NCBI RefSeq assembly: GCF_000981385.1
Contig: NZ_LATZ01000119.1
Location: 124,001 to 188,000, forward strand
Direction of reading: 5' to 3'
Length of the DNA: 64,000 nucleotides
Source: Bacillus sp. SA1-12
Lineage (GTDB): Bacteria; Bacillota; Bacilli; Bacillales; Bacillaceae
Shown: piece by piece, positions 8,277 to 16,126 of the stretch
Position numbering within the stretch: the first letter of the stretch is position 1
Layout: the number at the start of each line of letters is the position of its first letter
Notes under the pieces: generated by a model
Seen by the model: only the letters and a program-made list of their open reading frames with translations
What the model was told of the DNA's origin: nothing
Database searches by the model: none
Made by a program: the position numbers and the translations under genes

Positions 8277-8390
8277 ATGTAGTCTTTGAAAGATTTTTTC
8301 TTGGTTTTAACGGGCAGCAGCCCCCATTTATTGATAATAATAATTTAAATAGATAAATGAGGGGTGATTGTCCGTAAAGATCTGATATAA

Positions 8391-8478
8391 AAAGTGGAGG
8401 ATAGCCGAGTAACTCTTTTCAATGTCCTGTGCCTATGTCGGCACTTGTACGTCTAATACTTTTAGGAATCCTCCACTG
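8391..8478 (+). promoter_or_regulatory. Structured leader closed by a 9-bp stem before the MFS carrier
   Basis: GTGGAGGAT (8393-8401) pairs perfectly with ATCCTCCAC (8468-8476). Inside is a GTGCC/GGCAC hairpin at about 8427-8444. No poly-T follows, so it is not a simple terminator. It sits about 95 bases before the carrier's start codon. I do not recognise it as a known riboswitch. Confidence 0.4.
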
Positions 8479-8571
8479 ATGAAAGTAATGCATTAGAATC
8501 TTTTTATAGGTTTGCTTTTTCTGTGATAAGAAAAGGAGCCAAACCACTGTTAATAACAAGGGGATGAATGT

Positions 8572-9843
8572 GTGAAAAAAACAAAAAATCGTTGGCTTAT
8601 TGCTGCTTCTGCTGTTGGAATCCATATTTCAATAGGATCTGTATATGCATGGAGCAATTTTACAACTCCATTAATGAAAGAATTTGGCTGGACAGCCCAG
8701 CAGGTCCAATTAACATTTAGTTTGGCTATTTTATTCCTTGGCTTATCTGCTGCTTTCCTTGGTCATTTTGTAGAAAAGTACGGACCAAGGGCATCCGGAT
8801 TGCTTGCTGCTGGATTTTTCGGTGCAGGTATTATTGGTTCTGGTCTAGCTGTTCATCTGAGCTCACTGCCGTTTCTTTATGTGACATATGGTGTTTTAGG
8901 TGGAATAGGTTTAGGTGTTGGTTATATTGCACCTGTCTCAACATTAGTGAAATGGTTTCCGGACAGGAGAGGACTTGCAACAGGATTAGCCATTATGGGG
9001 TTTGGTTTTGCTGCGGCAATTAGCAGCCCTATTATGGATACACTAATTAAAACGGTTGGTACAGCTAATACTTTTTATATTTTAGGAGCTGCATATTTTG
9101 TCATTATGTTGTTATCTTCTTTATATTTAGAGAAACCTCCTGCTAATTGGGCTCCTGAAGGGTTCAAAGAGAAGCTCCAATCTGGAAAGTCTAGAATTAA
9201 ACAAGATCTTTCCCAATTAACTGCAAATGAAGCTGTAAAAACAACAAGGTTTTATTATTTATGGTTCATGCTGTTTATAAATGTTACTTGCGGGATTGCG
9301 ATCCTTTCGGCTGCGAAGCCATTAGCACAGGAAAGCATTGGCCTTTCAACAGTTGAAGCTGCGGCACTTGTAGGGATTATGGGGATATTTAACGGGCTTG
9401 GCCGCATTGGCTGGGCATCTATTTCCGATTATATTGGCAGACCAAACACATACACCACCTTCTTTGTTTTACAGATTGTTTTATTTGCTTTACTGCCGCA
9501 AACGTCTGAAGCTATCCTATTCCAAGTAATGTTAGCTGTGGTTTATACATGCTATGGGGGAGGATTCGCGGCGATCCCAGCCTATATTGGCGATTTATTT
9601 GGCACAAAGCAGCTTGGTGCAATTCATGGATATATTCTTACAGCATGGGCAGCTGCGGGTTTAGCCGGGCCAATGTTCGCTGCATGGATGAAGGATACAA
9701 CTGGAAGTTATGCTTCAAGCTTAACTTTTTTTGCCGGATTGTTTGTTATTGCGCTTATCGTATCCATCTTAGTTAGACGCGACATTCAGAAACTGGAGAA
9801 GCAAAGTTCATCTGCTGGGACAAAGAGCACTATTGCTGGATAA
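8572..9843 (+). CDS. MFS transporter, oxalate/formate antiporter (OxlT/YhjX) type
   Basis: The 423-residue protein has about 12 membrane segments and matches the OxlT-like branch of the major facilitator superfamily. Support includes the N-terminal GSVYAWSNFTTPL stretch, the VKWFPDRRGLATGLA loop and the GDLFGTKQLGAIHG segment. Such carriers exchange or import small carboxylates in the cell membrane. Formate is the likely substrate here because fdhD, moaA and a formate dehydrogenase-like gene surround it. Translation begins at GTG 8572, eight bases after AAGGGG. The signature does not fix the substrate, so oxalate, pyruvate or another monocarboxylate is possible. Confidence 0.85.
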   Translation: MKKTKNRWLIAASAVGIHISIGSVYAWSNFTTPLMKEFGWTAQQVQLTFSLAILFLGLSAAFLGHFVEKYGPRASGLLAAGFFGAGIIGSGLAVHLSSLPFLYVTYGVLGGIGLGVGYIAPVSTLVKWFPDRRGLATGLAIMGFGFAAAISSPIMDTLIKTVGTANTFYILGAAYFVIMLLSSLYLEKPPANWAPEGFKEKLQSGKSRIKQDLSQLTANEAVKTTRFYYLWFMLFINVTCGIAILSAAKPLAQESIGLSTVEAAALVGIMGIFNGLGRIGWASISDYIGRPNTYTTFFVLQIVLFALLPQTSEAILFQVMLAVVYTCYGGGFAAIPAYIGDLFGTKQLGAIHGYILTAWAAAGLAGPMFAAWMKDTTGSYASSLTFFAGLFVIALIVSILVRRDIQKLEKQSSSAGTKSTIAG

Positions 9844-9915
9844 AATTAGTTTTAAAAGGATCAATAATATGGTAAAATACCTCATGCTATTACCTCTAGT
9901 AAGTAGGAGGATTTC

Positions 9916-10275
9916 ATGAATAAGTACGAGGCAGAATTCAGTAATATCGTAAGGTCATTTAGAAAAAAGCATATGGGTAAGGGGCCAAGTAAAATCACCA
10001 CAACCTTTTGTAAAAACTGGGCCATATGTGAAATGGAAGGGAATCTATCCCCCGTTGAAAAATTTATCGCAAGTGCAACTGAAGGAAAACAAGCATTGCG
10101 AGAGGCAAGAACTGAAATGGTAAAGCAAATGTACAAAAAGAATCCACCAGTTGAGATGGAGGAATTTTTAGGCTGTAAATTTGTTGATCTATTTGTTGAT
10201 ATAGATATTGATAGAGATTTCGGAATGTCAATATTCGTTTTTGATGAAGATCTACAAGAAAAATATTGTAAATAA
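9916..10275 (+). CDS. DUF2294 (MpsC-like) family protein
   Basis: This 119-residue soluble protein matches the DUF2294 family (B. subtilis YbcI, S. aureus MpsC). Typical segments are SFRKKHMGKGPSKI near residues 12-25 and a C-terminal VDLFVDIDIDRD. MpsC works with the MpsAB cation/bicarbonate system in S. aureus, but the biochemical role of single-copy members is unclear. It starts at ATG 9916 behind TAGGAGG. It lies between the carboxylate carrier and the molybdopterin oxidoreductase, so a part in formate or bicarbonate handling is plausible but inferred. Confidence 0.8.
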   Translation: MNKYEAEFSNIVRSFRKKHMGKGPSKITTTFCKNWAICEMEGNLSPVEKFIASATEGKQALREARTEMVKQMYKKNPPVEMEEFLGCKFVDLFVDIDIDRDFGMSIFVFDEDLQEKYCK

Positions 10276-10288
10276 ATAGGTATGGCAC

Positions 10289-10363
10289 TTGGTAGCGACC
10301 CTGCAAAAGACTAACCACCGTTTTTCCAACAAAGAGATTTGCGAGGAAACGGTGGTTTTTTAT
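10289..10363 (+). promoter_or_regulatory. Attenuator-like RNA element B (DUF2294 terminator or oxidoreductase leader)
   Basis: TTGGT (10289-10293), AGCGA (10294-10298), CCTGC (10300-10304) and ACTAACC (10310-10316) run straight into a strong terminator, AACCACCGTTT / AAACGGTGGTT plus TTTTTT. TTGGT can pair with ACTAA or ACCA, which overlaps the 5' arm of the terminator. The order and spacing match the element at 8175-8276. Confidence 0.5.
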
Positions 10364-10632
10364 TTTCAGCTAATTCATCCTTTTGGTTGATTGAAACATT
10401 ATGTTAATTTGTACGGGCGGGCCTTCTGCTAAGTAAAGTGAAATGAATGAAAACCCACAGGTCAGAGGAGTTTCCGTCCCACCCGCTTCGATGATAAAAC
10501 CTTATGAAGAGAACAACAGGAAGTTTAATAGACCCTATTTTTAGGGCAGGAATAGATAGAAGTTTGCAGAAATAATTATTCTAAAAAGTAAAATCTCAGA
10601 CTTTCTTTTTTAATAGATTAGGAGTGAAAATA
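10364..10632 (+). other. Leader region of the molybdopterin oxidoreductase
   Basis: This spacer holds a GC-richer stretch at about 10415-10495 (GGGCGGGCC ... CCCACCCGC), which could fold back on itself and resembles degenerate intergenic repeats. A small CCCTATTTTTAGGG hairpin lies at about 10533-10546. I saw no open reading frame. Confidence 0.35.
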
Positions 10633-12993
10633 ATGGGAAAGACAAAGCATCAAGGTCCTATAAAAGCGACGAAAACACCACAACCTGAACATTGGGTCAG
10701 TCCAATTCCCTTCGGTCTAGGAAAAGTAAAACCTCAGCACTTCCGCGATACAATGAAAATTGCCTGGGATAATCGAGATAATATAGGGTATGCTACACGG
10801 ATTTTAACACAGGGGGTTTGTGATGGTTGTGCATTAGGAGTTTCTGGGCTTTATGATCAGACACTTAAAGGACCGCATGTTTGTACGACCCGACTAAACG
10901 TTCTTCGTTTAAATACAATGCCGGGAGTGAAAGAAGAAATCCTTCATTCTGACATTGATGAATTGCGAAAATATAGCAGTACAGAATTGCGTAAATTAGG
11001 CCGTATTCCATATCCGCTTATACGTCGAAATGGTGAAAGAAGATTTTCGAGGATAACCTGGGATGAAGCAATGGATCTCATTGCAAAAAAAATGAAGCAA
11101 TTGGACCCGAAACAATATGCTTTTTATTTAACAGCAAGAGGGATTACTAATGAATCTTATTATGTTGCAGGTAAAGTAGCGCGTTTTTTAGGGACAAATA
11201 ATATAGATAATGCTTCAAGGATCTGTCATTCGCCAAGTAAAACTGCATTAAAGCGTTCAATCGGTGTTGGCGCATCGACTGCCAATTATCAGGATTGGTT
11301 TGGGACGGATGTTCTTGTGTTCTGGGGAAGTATTGCTTCAAATTCTTCACCTGTTTCAACAAAATATATGCTTGAAGCCAAAAAAAGAGGAACAAAGATC
11401 ATTGTGATTAATCCATATAAAGAACCAGCAATGGATCAATATTGGATTCCCTCAAATATGGAGTCAGCCTTGTTCGGGACAAAAATTGCTGATGACTTCT
11501 ACCAGGTGAATATCGGCGGAGATATTGCTTTTATGTACGGAATAATGAAGCATTGGTTTGAAATGGAAGAAGCGGAATATGGGTCTGCCGTTAACCACCA
11601 ATTTGTTAATGAACATGTAAATGGCTATGAGGAACTAAAGTCAAAGGTTCAAGAGCATTCATGGACTGATGTTATTAAATCCTCAGGGGTTACAAAAGAA
11701 AGAATGATTGAATTATCCGAGCTGTTAGCTGAGAGCAAGAATGCTGTATTTGCTTGGGCCTTAGGTTTAACGATGCACTCTTTTGCTACAGATAATATTT
11801 CACAAGTAGCGAATCTTGCTCTTTTACGAGGTTTCTTAGGAAGAAAGAATAATGGATTAATGCCTTTTAGGGGACACTCCTCTGTACAAGGTTCAGGAGA
11901 AATGGGTGCTGATCCCTTTGTATTGCCAGGAAGCGGGTTCGATGCTGAGAATATTAAGCGGATGGAACAAATATGGGGGTTTGAGATTCCAAACTGGCAA
12001 GGTGATATCGTTGGTGTAACCTTAGAAAATATCCTGCTGCCGGACATGAATGAGCGAAAAGTCAAGCTCTACTATTTATCAGGAGGAAATTTCCTGGAAA
12101 CTATGCCTGATCCAGATTTCGTAGAAAAAGCTTTATCTGAACTGGATATTCGTATTCACCAAGATATTATCCTAAACACTTCCACCTTAGTAGATGCAAA
12201 GGAAGCAGTTCTTGTTCTCCCAGCGAAAACACGCTATGAACAAGAAGGGGGAGGGACATCCACTTCAACTGAACGGATGGTTTATTTTTCTCCAGAAATT
12301 AATGGTAACAAAAATAGTATCTTGGAAGCTCGTGCAGAATGGAAGATCTATATAGATCTTGCCAAACGGGTAAAACCTGAATCTGCCCATTTAGTTGACT
12401 TTAAAACCGGTCAAGATATTCGAGATGAAATTGCTATTGCGAACCGAGATTATGAAGGAATTCAATATCTTAAGAATCAAGGTGATGTGTTCCAATGGGG
12501 AGGAGCATGGTTATGTGAGGGCGGAATTTGTCAAACACCAGATGGCAAAGGGAATTTAATTCAAGTGGATATTCCTGACTTAGGGAAAAAGGAAGGACAA
12601 TTTGTTGTAACATCACGTCGAGGAAAACAATTTAATTCAATGGTCTATAAAGAAACCGATCCATTTAATGGAGCAAATCGTTATGATGTTTTAATGAATA
12701 AGCAGGATGCCATAGAATTAAGTATTACAGAAGGCGAAGGGATTGTTGTATATAATGGTTTCGGTGTTTTCCAAGGCAAAGCAAAATTTGTCGAAATAGC
12801 AAGAGGGAACTTAGAGGTTCACTTTCCAGAAGGGAATTTCTTATTGCCAAGAGGCAGGTATGAAAAATACGCTGGTATTCCTGATTATAATATTACAGTT
12901 AAAGTAGAGAAGGCGGATCAATTTAATGCCCGTAAGGATGTACAATATTTAGAGAAACGGATTGAAGAGTTAGAAATTGATGCACCTGTATAG
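10633..12993 (+). CDS. Molybdopterin oxidoreductase, FdhF/YdeP family (formate dehydrogenase-like)
   Basis: The 786-residue protein belongs to the single-subunit FdhF/YdeP branch of molybdopterin enzymes. A short N-terminal CDGC pair (Cys63, Cys66) and a later Cys (HVCTTR) belong to the cluster-binding region. The catalytic pair Cys198-His199 in RICHSPSKTAL matches the Sec/Cys-His of formate dehydrogenases; here it is cysteine, so no selenocysteine is needed. The C-terminal third is a molybdopterin-dinucleotide-binding domain. Neighbouring fdhD, moaA and a carboxylate carrier support formate oxidation, but YdeP relatives are not all proven formate dehydrogenases. The ATG at 10633 has AGGAG eight bases upstream; an in-frame GTG at 10624 overlaps it. 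Confidence 0.88.
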   Translation: MGKTKHQGPIKATKTPQPEHWVSPIPFGLGKVKPQHFRDTMKIAWDNRDNIGYATRILTQGVCDGCALGVSGLYDQTLKGPHVCTTRLNVLRLNTMPGVKEEILHSDIDELRKYSSTELRKLGRIPYPLIRRNGERRFSRITWDEAMDLIAKKMKQLDPKQYAFYLTARGITNESYYVAGKVARFLGTNNIDNASRICHSPSKTALKRSIGVGASTANYQDWFGTDVLVFWGSIASNSSPVSTKYMLEAKKRGTKIIVINPYKEPAMDQYWIPSNMESALFGTKIADDFYQVNIGGDIAFMYGIMKHWFEMEEAEYGSAVNHQFVNEHVNGYEELKSKVQEHSWTDVIKSSGVTKERMIELSELLAESKNAVFAWALGLTMHSFATDNISQVANLALLRGFLGRKNNGLMPFRGHSSVQGSGEMGADPFVLPGSGFDAENIKRMEQIWGFEIPNWQGDIVGVTLENILLPDMNERKVKLYYLSGGNFLETMPDPDFVEKALSELDIRIHQDIILNTSTLVDAKEAVLVLPAKTRYEQEGGGTSTSTERMVYFSPEINGNKNSILEARAEWKIYIDLAKRVKPESAHLVDFKTGQDIRDEIAIANRDYEGIQYLKNQGDVFQWGGAWLCEGGICQTPDGKGNLIQVDIPDLGKKEGQFVVTSRRGKQFNSMVYKETDPFNGANRYDVLMNKQDAIELSITEGEGIVVYNGFGVFQGKAKFVEIARGNLEVHFPEGNFLLPRGRYEKYAGIPDYNITVKVEKADQFNARKDVQYLEKRIEELEIDAPV

Positions 12994-13026
12994 AAGTGAA
13001 GTAGATTATATAACATAGTTATTATA

Positions 13027-13058
13027 TGGGGCTGGCAGATTCGTGTCAGCCCTTTGTT
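13027..13058 (+). terminator. Terminator after the molybdopterin oxidoreductase
   Basis: GGGCTG and CAGCCC arms around a short GC-containing loop are followed by TTTGTTTTTATTT. Confidence 0.8.
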
Positions 13059-13202
13059 TTTATTTCGCAATCTTAGACAGTAAAACCCACTTATTGAACC
13101 CTCGATTTATCACAATCTTAACGGGCAAAAAAACCTTATTTTAAGAAACTTAAGAAGTATGATATGTGGGATAACTGCCCATAAGTTCCGATAGCTCTTG
13201 CT

Positions 13203-13319
13203 TTATTCTTCATCATTGATTTCACCATCACCAATTTCATCTTCACCGGGAGCATCATCACAAGCAACAACAGATGTTGCCAGAATACCAGCAAGTAAAA
13301 GAACCAATAGCTTTTTCAT
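13203..13319 (-). CDS. Tiny acidic lipoprotein
   Basis: A 38-residue product begins MKKLLVLLLAGILA and has a lipobox ending TSVVAC with Cys20. The 18 residues after it are mostly Asp, Glu and Gly. This predicts a lipid-anchored, strongly acidic short tail on the outer face of the membrane. The ATG at 13319 follows AAAGGTGGTG at a good distance; another ATG three codons upstream is possible. It stands alone on the minus strand. Function is unknown. A signalling-peptide precursor is possible but not supported by any specific motif. Confidence 0.55.
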   Translation of the reverse strand: MKKLLVLLLAGILATSVVACDDAPGEDEIGDGEINDEE

Positions 13320-13520
13320 TGCATTCATCACCACCTTTAAATAGCAAGTGTGTATGTAGGTTGTGTTATTATTGAATGAATTATGTGGCAACTACTCAAA
13401 ATTTAGAAATCACATATAAAAGAAATTGATTATATTTTTAATATTTTGAAAAAACAGCATCATCGACCATTAAAACGTGATAAAATAGAAAAGCTCTTAT
13501 CTATATTTTGGGGGTTAAGG

Positions 13521-13637
13521 ATGGAAAAAAAAGCGAAGCGCTATTTAGAATTATATGTGCAATTTTCACAAGAATTGGGAAGATTTTTAACGAAATCTGA
13601 ACAAGAATTTTTGAAATGGCTTGTGATCAAAGAATAA
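13521..13637 (+). CDS. Small hypothetical protein (38 residues)
   Basis: A short frame starting at ATG 13521 encodes a basic, amphipathic helix-rich peptide (KRYLELYVQFSQELGRF). A GGGGG lies about six bases upstream, and an extended -10-like TGATAAAAT lies at 13478-13486. A perfect terminator follows 20 bases after the stop, which supports a real transcript. The frame stays open upstream to 13446, but no ribosome binding site is seen there. I do not recognise the family. Confidence 0.4.
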   Translation: MEKKAKRYLELYVQFSQELGRFLTKSEQEFLKWLVIKE

Positions 13638-13654
13638 TCTATACATAACTTTGT

Positions 13655-13706
13655 TTTAAGCTGTCTCATAAAGGACTGACCATTATGAGACAGCTTCTTT
13701 TTTTGT
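13655..13706 (+). terminator. Strong terminator
   Basis: A perfect 13-bp stem AGCTGTCTCATAA / TTATGAGACAGCT (13659-13671, 13683-13695) is followed by TCTTTTTTT. Confidence 0.85.
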
Positions 13707-14135
13707 GTTGTTTTCGAAACTTGTTGTTAGTTGAACAAAGAAGTGATTATTATAGTGTTTTACTTGAAGCATATGGTAGAATCATTAGCAATGAGCGGCG
13801 TATGATCGAACTTGCAAACATAAACTTTGAAGGGGAATTTAATCTCTTTGTATTTATGTCACATGTTGATTGGATCGGATTTGCTAGTCTCTGCGGCAGC
13901 ATCGAGACAGTGGGAACCTAGGGAGGTGCATAGCAAATAAGTGGCACCCGTCCCGCCTGCTTAAGATGGAGAGCGCGTAAAACCAACAGACTAGTTTAGA
14001 GTACCTAAAAAGACTATAATTTTTTGTAAAGTGCCTATTTCATAACACTAAATATTTTCAGTTAGATGATAAAAATTTGAAACTTTTCATATAGTAACCC
14101 GTATTAATGTTATACCCCCTAACGAGAGGAGTTTA
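13707..14135. other. Intergenic stretch without a convincing gene
   Basis: An open frame over 13685-13921 starts inside the preceding terminator and has no ribosome binding site, so I do not call it. At about 13905-13985 the sequence turns GC-richer (AGGGAGGTGCATAGC ... CCCGTCCCGCCTGC) and looks like a decayed intergenic repeat. Confidence 0.4.
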
Positions 14136-14576
14136 ATGGTGAAAAAATTATTTTCTGTTGCAGTAATTTTCGCAGTAATGTTGTTAAGTGCCTGTTCTTT
14201 TTTAGAGGATGTGAATAATTCAGTTGATTATGCAGGTGAAGCACAAAATTATCTTGAGTCATTAAGTGATTTCGCTCAGGAAGCACCTCAACTGGTCCAA
14301 GATGCTGCAGTTGATTCAGAGGCTAGACAAAAACTTGAAGAGCAATTGAATATAGTAGTTGACGAATTAAATGCGTTCAATGAATTAGAGCCTCCTGCAA
14401 TTGCAGAGGATATTCATCAAGATATCGTAGTCAATAATGAAAAATTATTAGAAGAAATCAATACAGCGATGGAGAACGGAGAATTAGTTCTTGAAGAGCT
14501 TGAGAATTCTGAAATAATGAATACAGTAAATGAGATTACCTCATTAATGGATTCAATAGAGAACTTGGAATTTTAA
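14136..14576 (+). CDS. Acidic helical lipoprotein (DUF6376-like)
   Basis: The 146-residue product has a lipoprotein signal peptide with lipobox LLSAC (Cys20). An acidic, mostly helical domain rich in Glu, Asn and Leu follows. It resembles the DUF6376 group of Bacillus lipoproteins, whose function is not known. It should sit on the outer face of the membrane. The ATG at 14136 follows GAGAGGAG; a GTG is the next codon. It is a single-gene unit with its own terminator. Confidence 0.7.
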   Translation: MVKKLFSVAVIFAVMLLSACSFLEDVNNSVDYAGEAQNYLESLSDFAQEAPQLVQDAAVDSEARQKLEEQLNIVVDELNAFNELEPPAIAEDIHQDIVVNNEKLLEEINTAMENGELVLEELENSEIMNTVNEITSLMDSIENLEF

Positions 14577-14578
14577 AC

Positions 14579-14608
14579 GTGCTCACTTCTGTGAGACTTT
14601 TTTTTTAT
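14579..14608 (+). terminator. Terminator after the DUF6376-like gene
   Basis: A small CTCAC/GTGAG hairpin is followed by eight T. Confidence 0.75.
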
Positions 14609-14732
14609 ATAAAATTAGTATAAAATATACTTGCTACTAAGACCAAGTAACAACTATATTAAAATAATTTTTAAATGATCATTAAATGATAATATACTAG
14701 AATAAAGATAGAGATGAAGGGGAGAAACAAAA

Positions 14733-15968
14733 ATGAAAAAACGAGTCGTTATTACTGGCATCGGAGCCGTTACGCCTGTTGGCAATGATGCATTTTCTTC
14801 ATGGGATCAGATAAAAAATGGGAGTTCTGGTATCGCGCCTTTAACCCGAATTGATGCTGAAAAATTCAATGTTAAAGTAGCTGGAGAAGTTAAAAACTTT
14901 GTTCCAGAGGAGTTTATTGATCATAAGGAAGCTAGAAGAATGGGAAGATATATCCATCTTGCAGTAGCAGCTAGTAAGATGGCGATTAAGGATGCTGGTG
15001 TACGTATTGGTGAGGATGTTGATCCTGAGCGAATAGGCGTATGGATTGGATCAGGTATTGGTGGACTTGATGAATTTGAACAGCAGCACAAGAGATATTT
15101 AGCAAAGGGACCGAAGCGGGTAAGTCCGTTTATTATTCCAATGTTTATTCCTGATATGGCAGCAGGCAGAGTTTCAATTGAACTTGGGGCAAAAGGAATA
15201 AATAACTGTTCAGTCACTGCTTGTGCCTCTGGAGCAAACTCCATTGGGGATGCATTTCGTGTTATTCAAAATGGTCAAGTAGATATGATGGTAACAGGAG
15301 GAACAGAGGCAGCAATTACTGAGATGACAGTCGCTGGTTTTACAAACATGACAGCCTTGTCTACAAATCCAAACCCTGGTACAGCCAGCCGTCCTTTTGA
15401 TAAAAATCGTGATGGATTTGTTATTGCTGAGGGTTCAGGCATTGTGATATTAGAAGAGCTTGAGCATGCGGTAGCACGTGGTGCTAAAATTTATGGAGAA
15501 ATTATTGGATATGGAGCAACTGGTGATGCATATCATATAACAACTCCGGCACCAGAAGGTGAAGGCGGTCAACGTGCAATGAATCTGGCATTAAAAGATG
15601 CTAATCTCTTACCAGTGGATGTGGATTATATTAATGCACATGGGACAAGCACGTATTATAATGATCTTTATGAAACTCAGGCAGTTAAAGAAGTTTTCGG
15701 AAAACATGCATATGAACTTGCTATTAGTTCTACTAAATCGATGACAGGTCACTTACTGGGCGCTGCTGGTGCCATTGAGGCAATCTTCTCGGTTATGGCA
15801 ATCAAGGAAGGGGTCATCCCTCCAACGATTAACTTTGAAACTCCAGATGACGAGCTTGATTTGGATTATGTGCCAAATCAAGCAAAAAAGGCGGAAGTAA
15901 ATGTAGTCTTATCCAATTCATTTGGGTTTGGCGGTCATAATGCAACATTAGTTTTTAAAAGATATTAA
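14733..15968 (+). CDS. fabF: 3-oxoacyl-ACP synthase II (FabF-type), stand-alone copy
   Basis: The 411-residue enzyme condenses malonyl-ACP with acyl-ACP in fatty acid elongation. The catalytic triad is visible: Cys164 in VTACASGAN, His303 in NAHGTSTYYND and His340 in KSMTGHLLGAAGA. The GFGGHNATLVF ending is standard. In Bacillus the housekeeping fabF usually follows fabH, and this copy is alone with its own terminator. It differs in many positions from the B. subtilis FabF that I remember, so it may be a paralogue used for a special lipid. The ATG at 14733 is preceded by AGGGGAG. Confidence 0.9.
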   Translation: MKKRVVITGIGAVTPVGNDAFSSWDQIKNGSSGIAPLTRIDAEKFNVKVAGEVKNFVPEEFIDHKEARRMGRYIHLAVAASKMAIKDAGVRIGEDVDPERIGVWIGSGIGGLDEFEQQHKRYLAKGPKRVSPFIIPMFIPDMAAGRVSIELGAKGINNCSVTACASGANSIGDAFRVIQNGQVDMMVTGGTEAAITEMTVAGFTNMTALSTNPNPGTASRPFDKNRDGFVIAEGSGIVILEELEHAVARGAKIYGEIIGYGATGDAYHITTPAPEGEGGQRAMNLALKDANLLPVDVDYINAHGTSTYYNDLYETQAVKEVFGKHAYELAISSTKSMTGHLLGAAGAIEAIFSVMAIKEGVIPPTINFETPDDELDLDYVPNQAKKAEVNVVLSNSFGFGGHNATLVFKRY

Positions 15969-15981
15969 AATAATGTTCTTA

Positions 15982-16023
15982 GAAAAGGACTATCTCAGTA
16001 GATTTGAGATAGTCCTTTTCATT
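15982..16023 (+). terminator. Terminator after fabF
   Basis: A 15-bp stem AAAAGGACTATCTCA / TTGAGATAGTCCTTTT is followed by a T-rich stretch. Confidence 0.85.
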
Positions 16024-16126
16024 TGATTGAACTTACAATAATCTAACATACTATTTGAAAATAGGCATTCACCCTTGTGAGATAATCTACATATGTTAGG
16101 AGAAAAGGCGTGAAAGGGTGAAATTA

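Noticed and set aside
8473..8500. Hammerhead-like core CTGATGA after the leader stem
   Set aside because: The expected stem II and GAAA are not formed (GAAT instead), and no cleavage-site helix is seen; most likely chance.
11230..11245. Selenocysteine at the active site of the formate dehydrogenase-like enzyme
   Set aside because: The codon is a normal Cys (TGT) followed by His; no in-frame TGA.
13685..13921. 78-residue open frame on the plus strand
   Set aside because: It starts inside a strong terminator, has no ribosome binding site and crosses a repeat-like tract.
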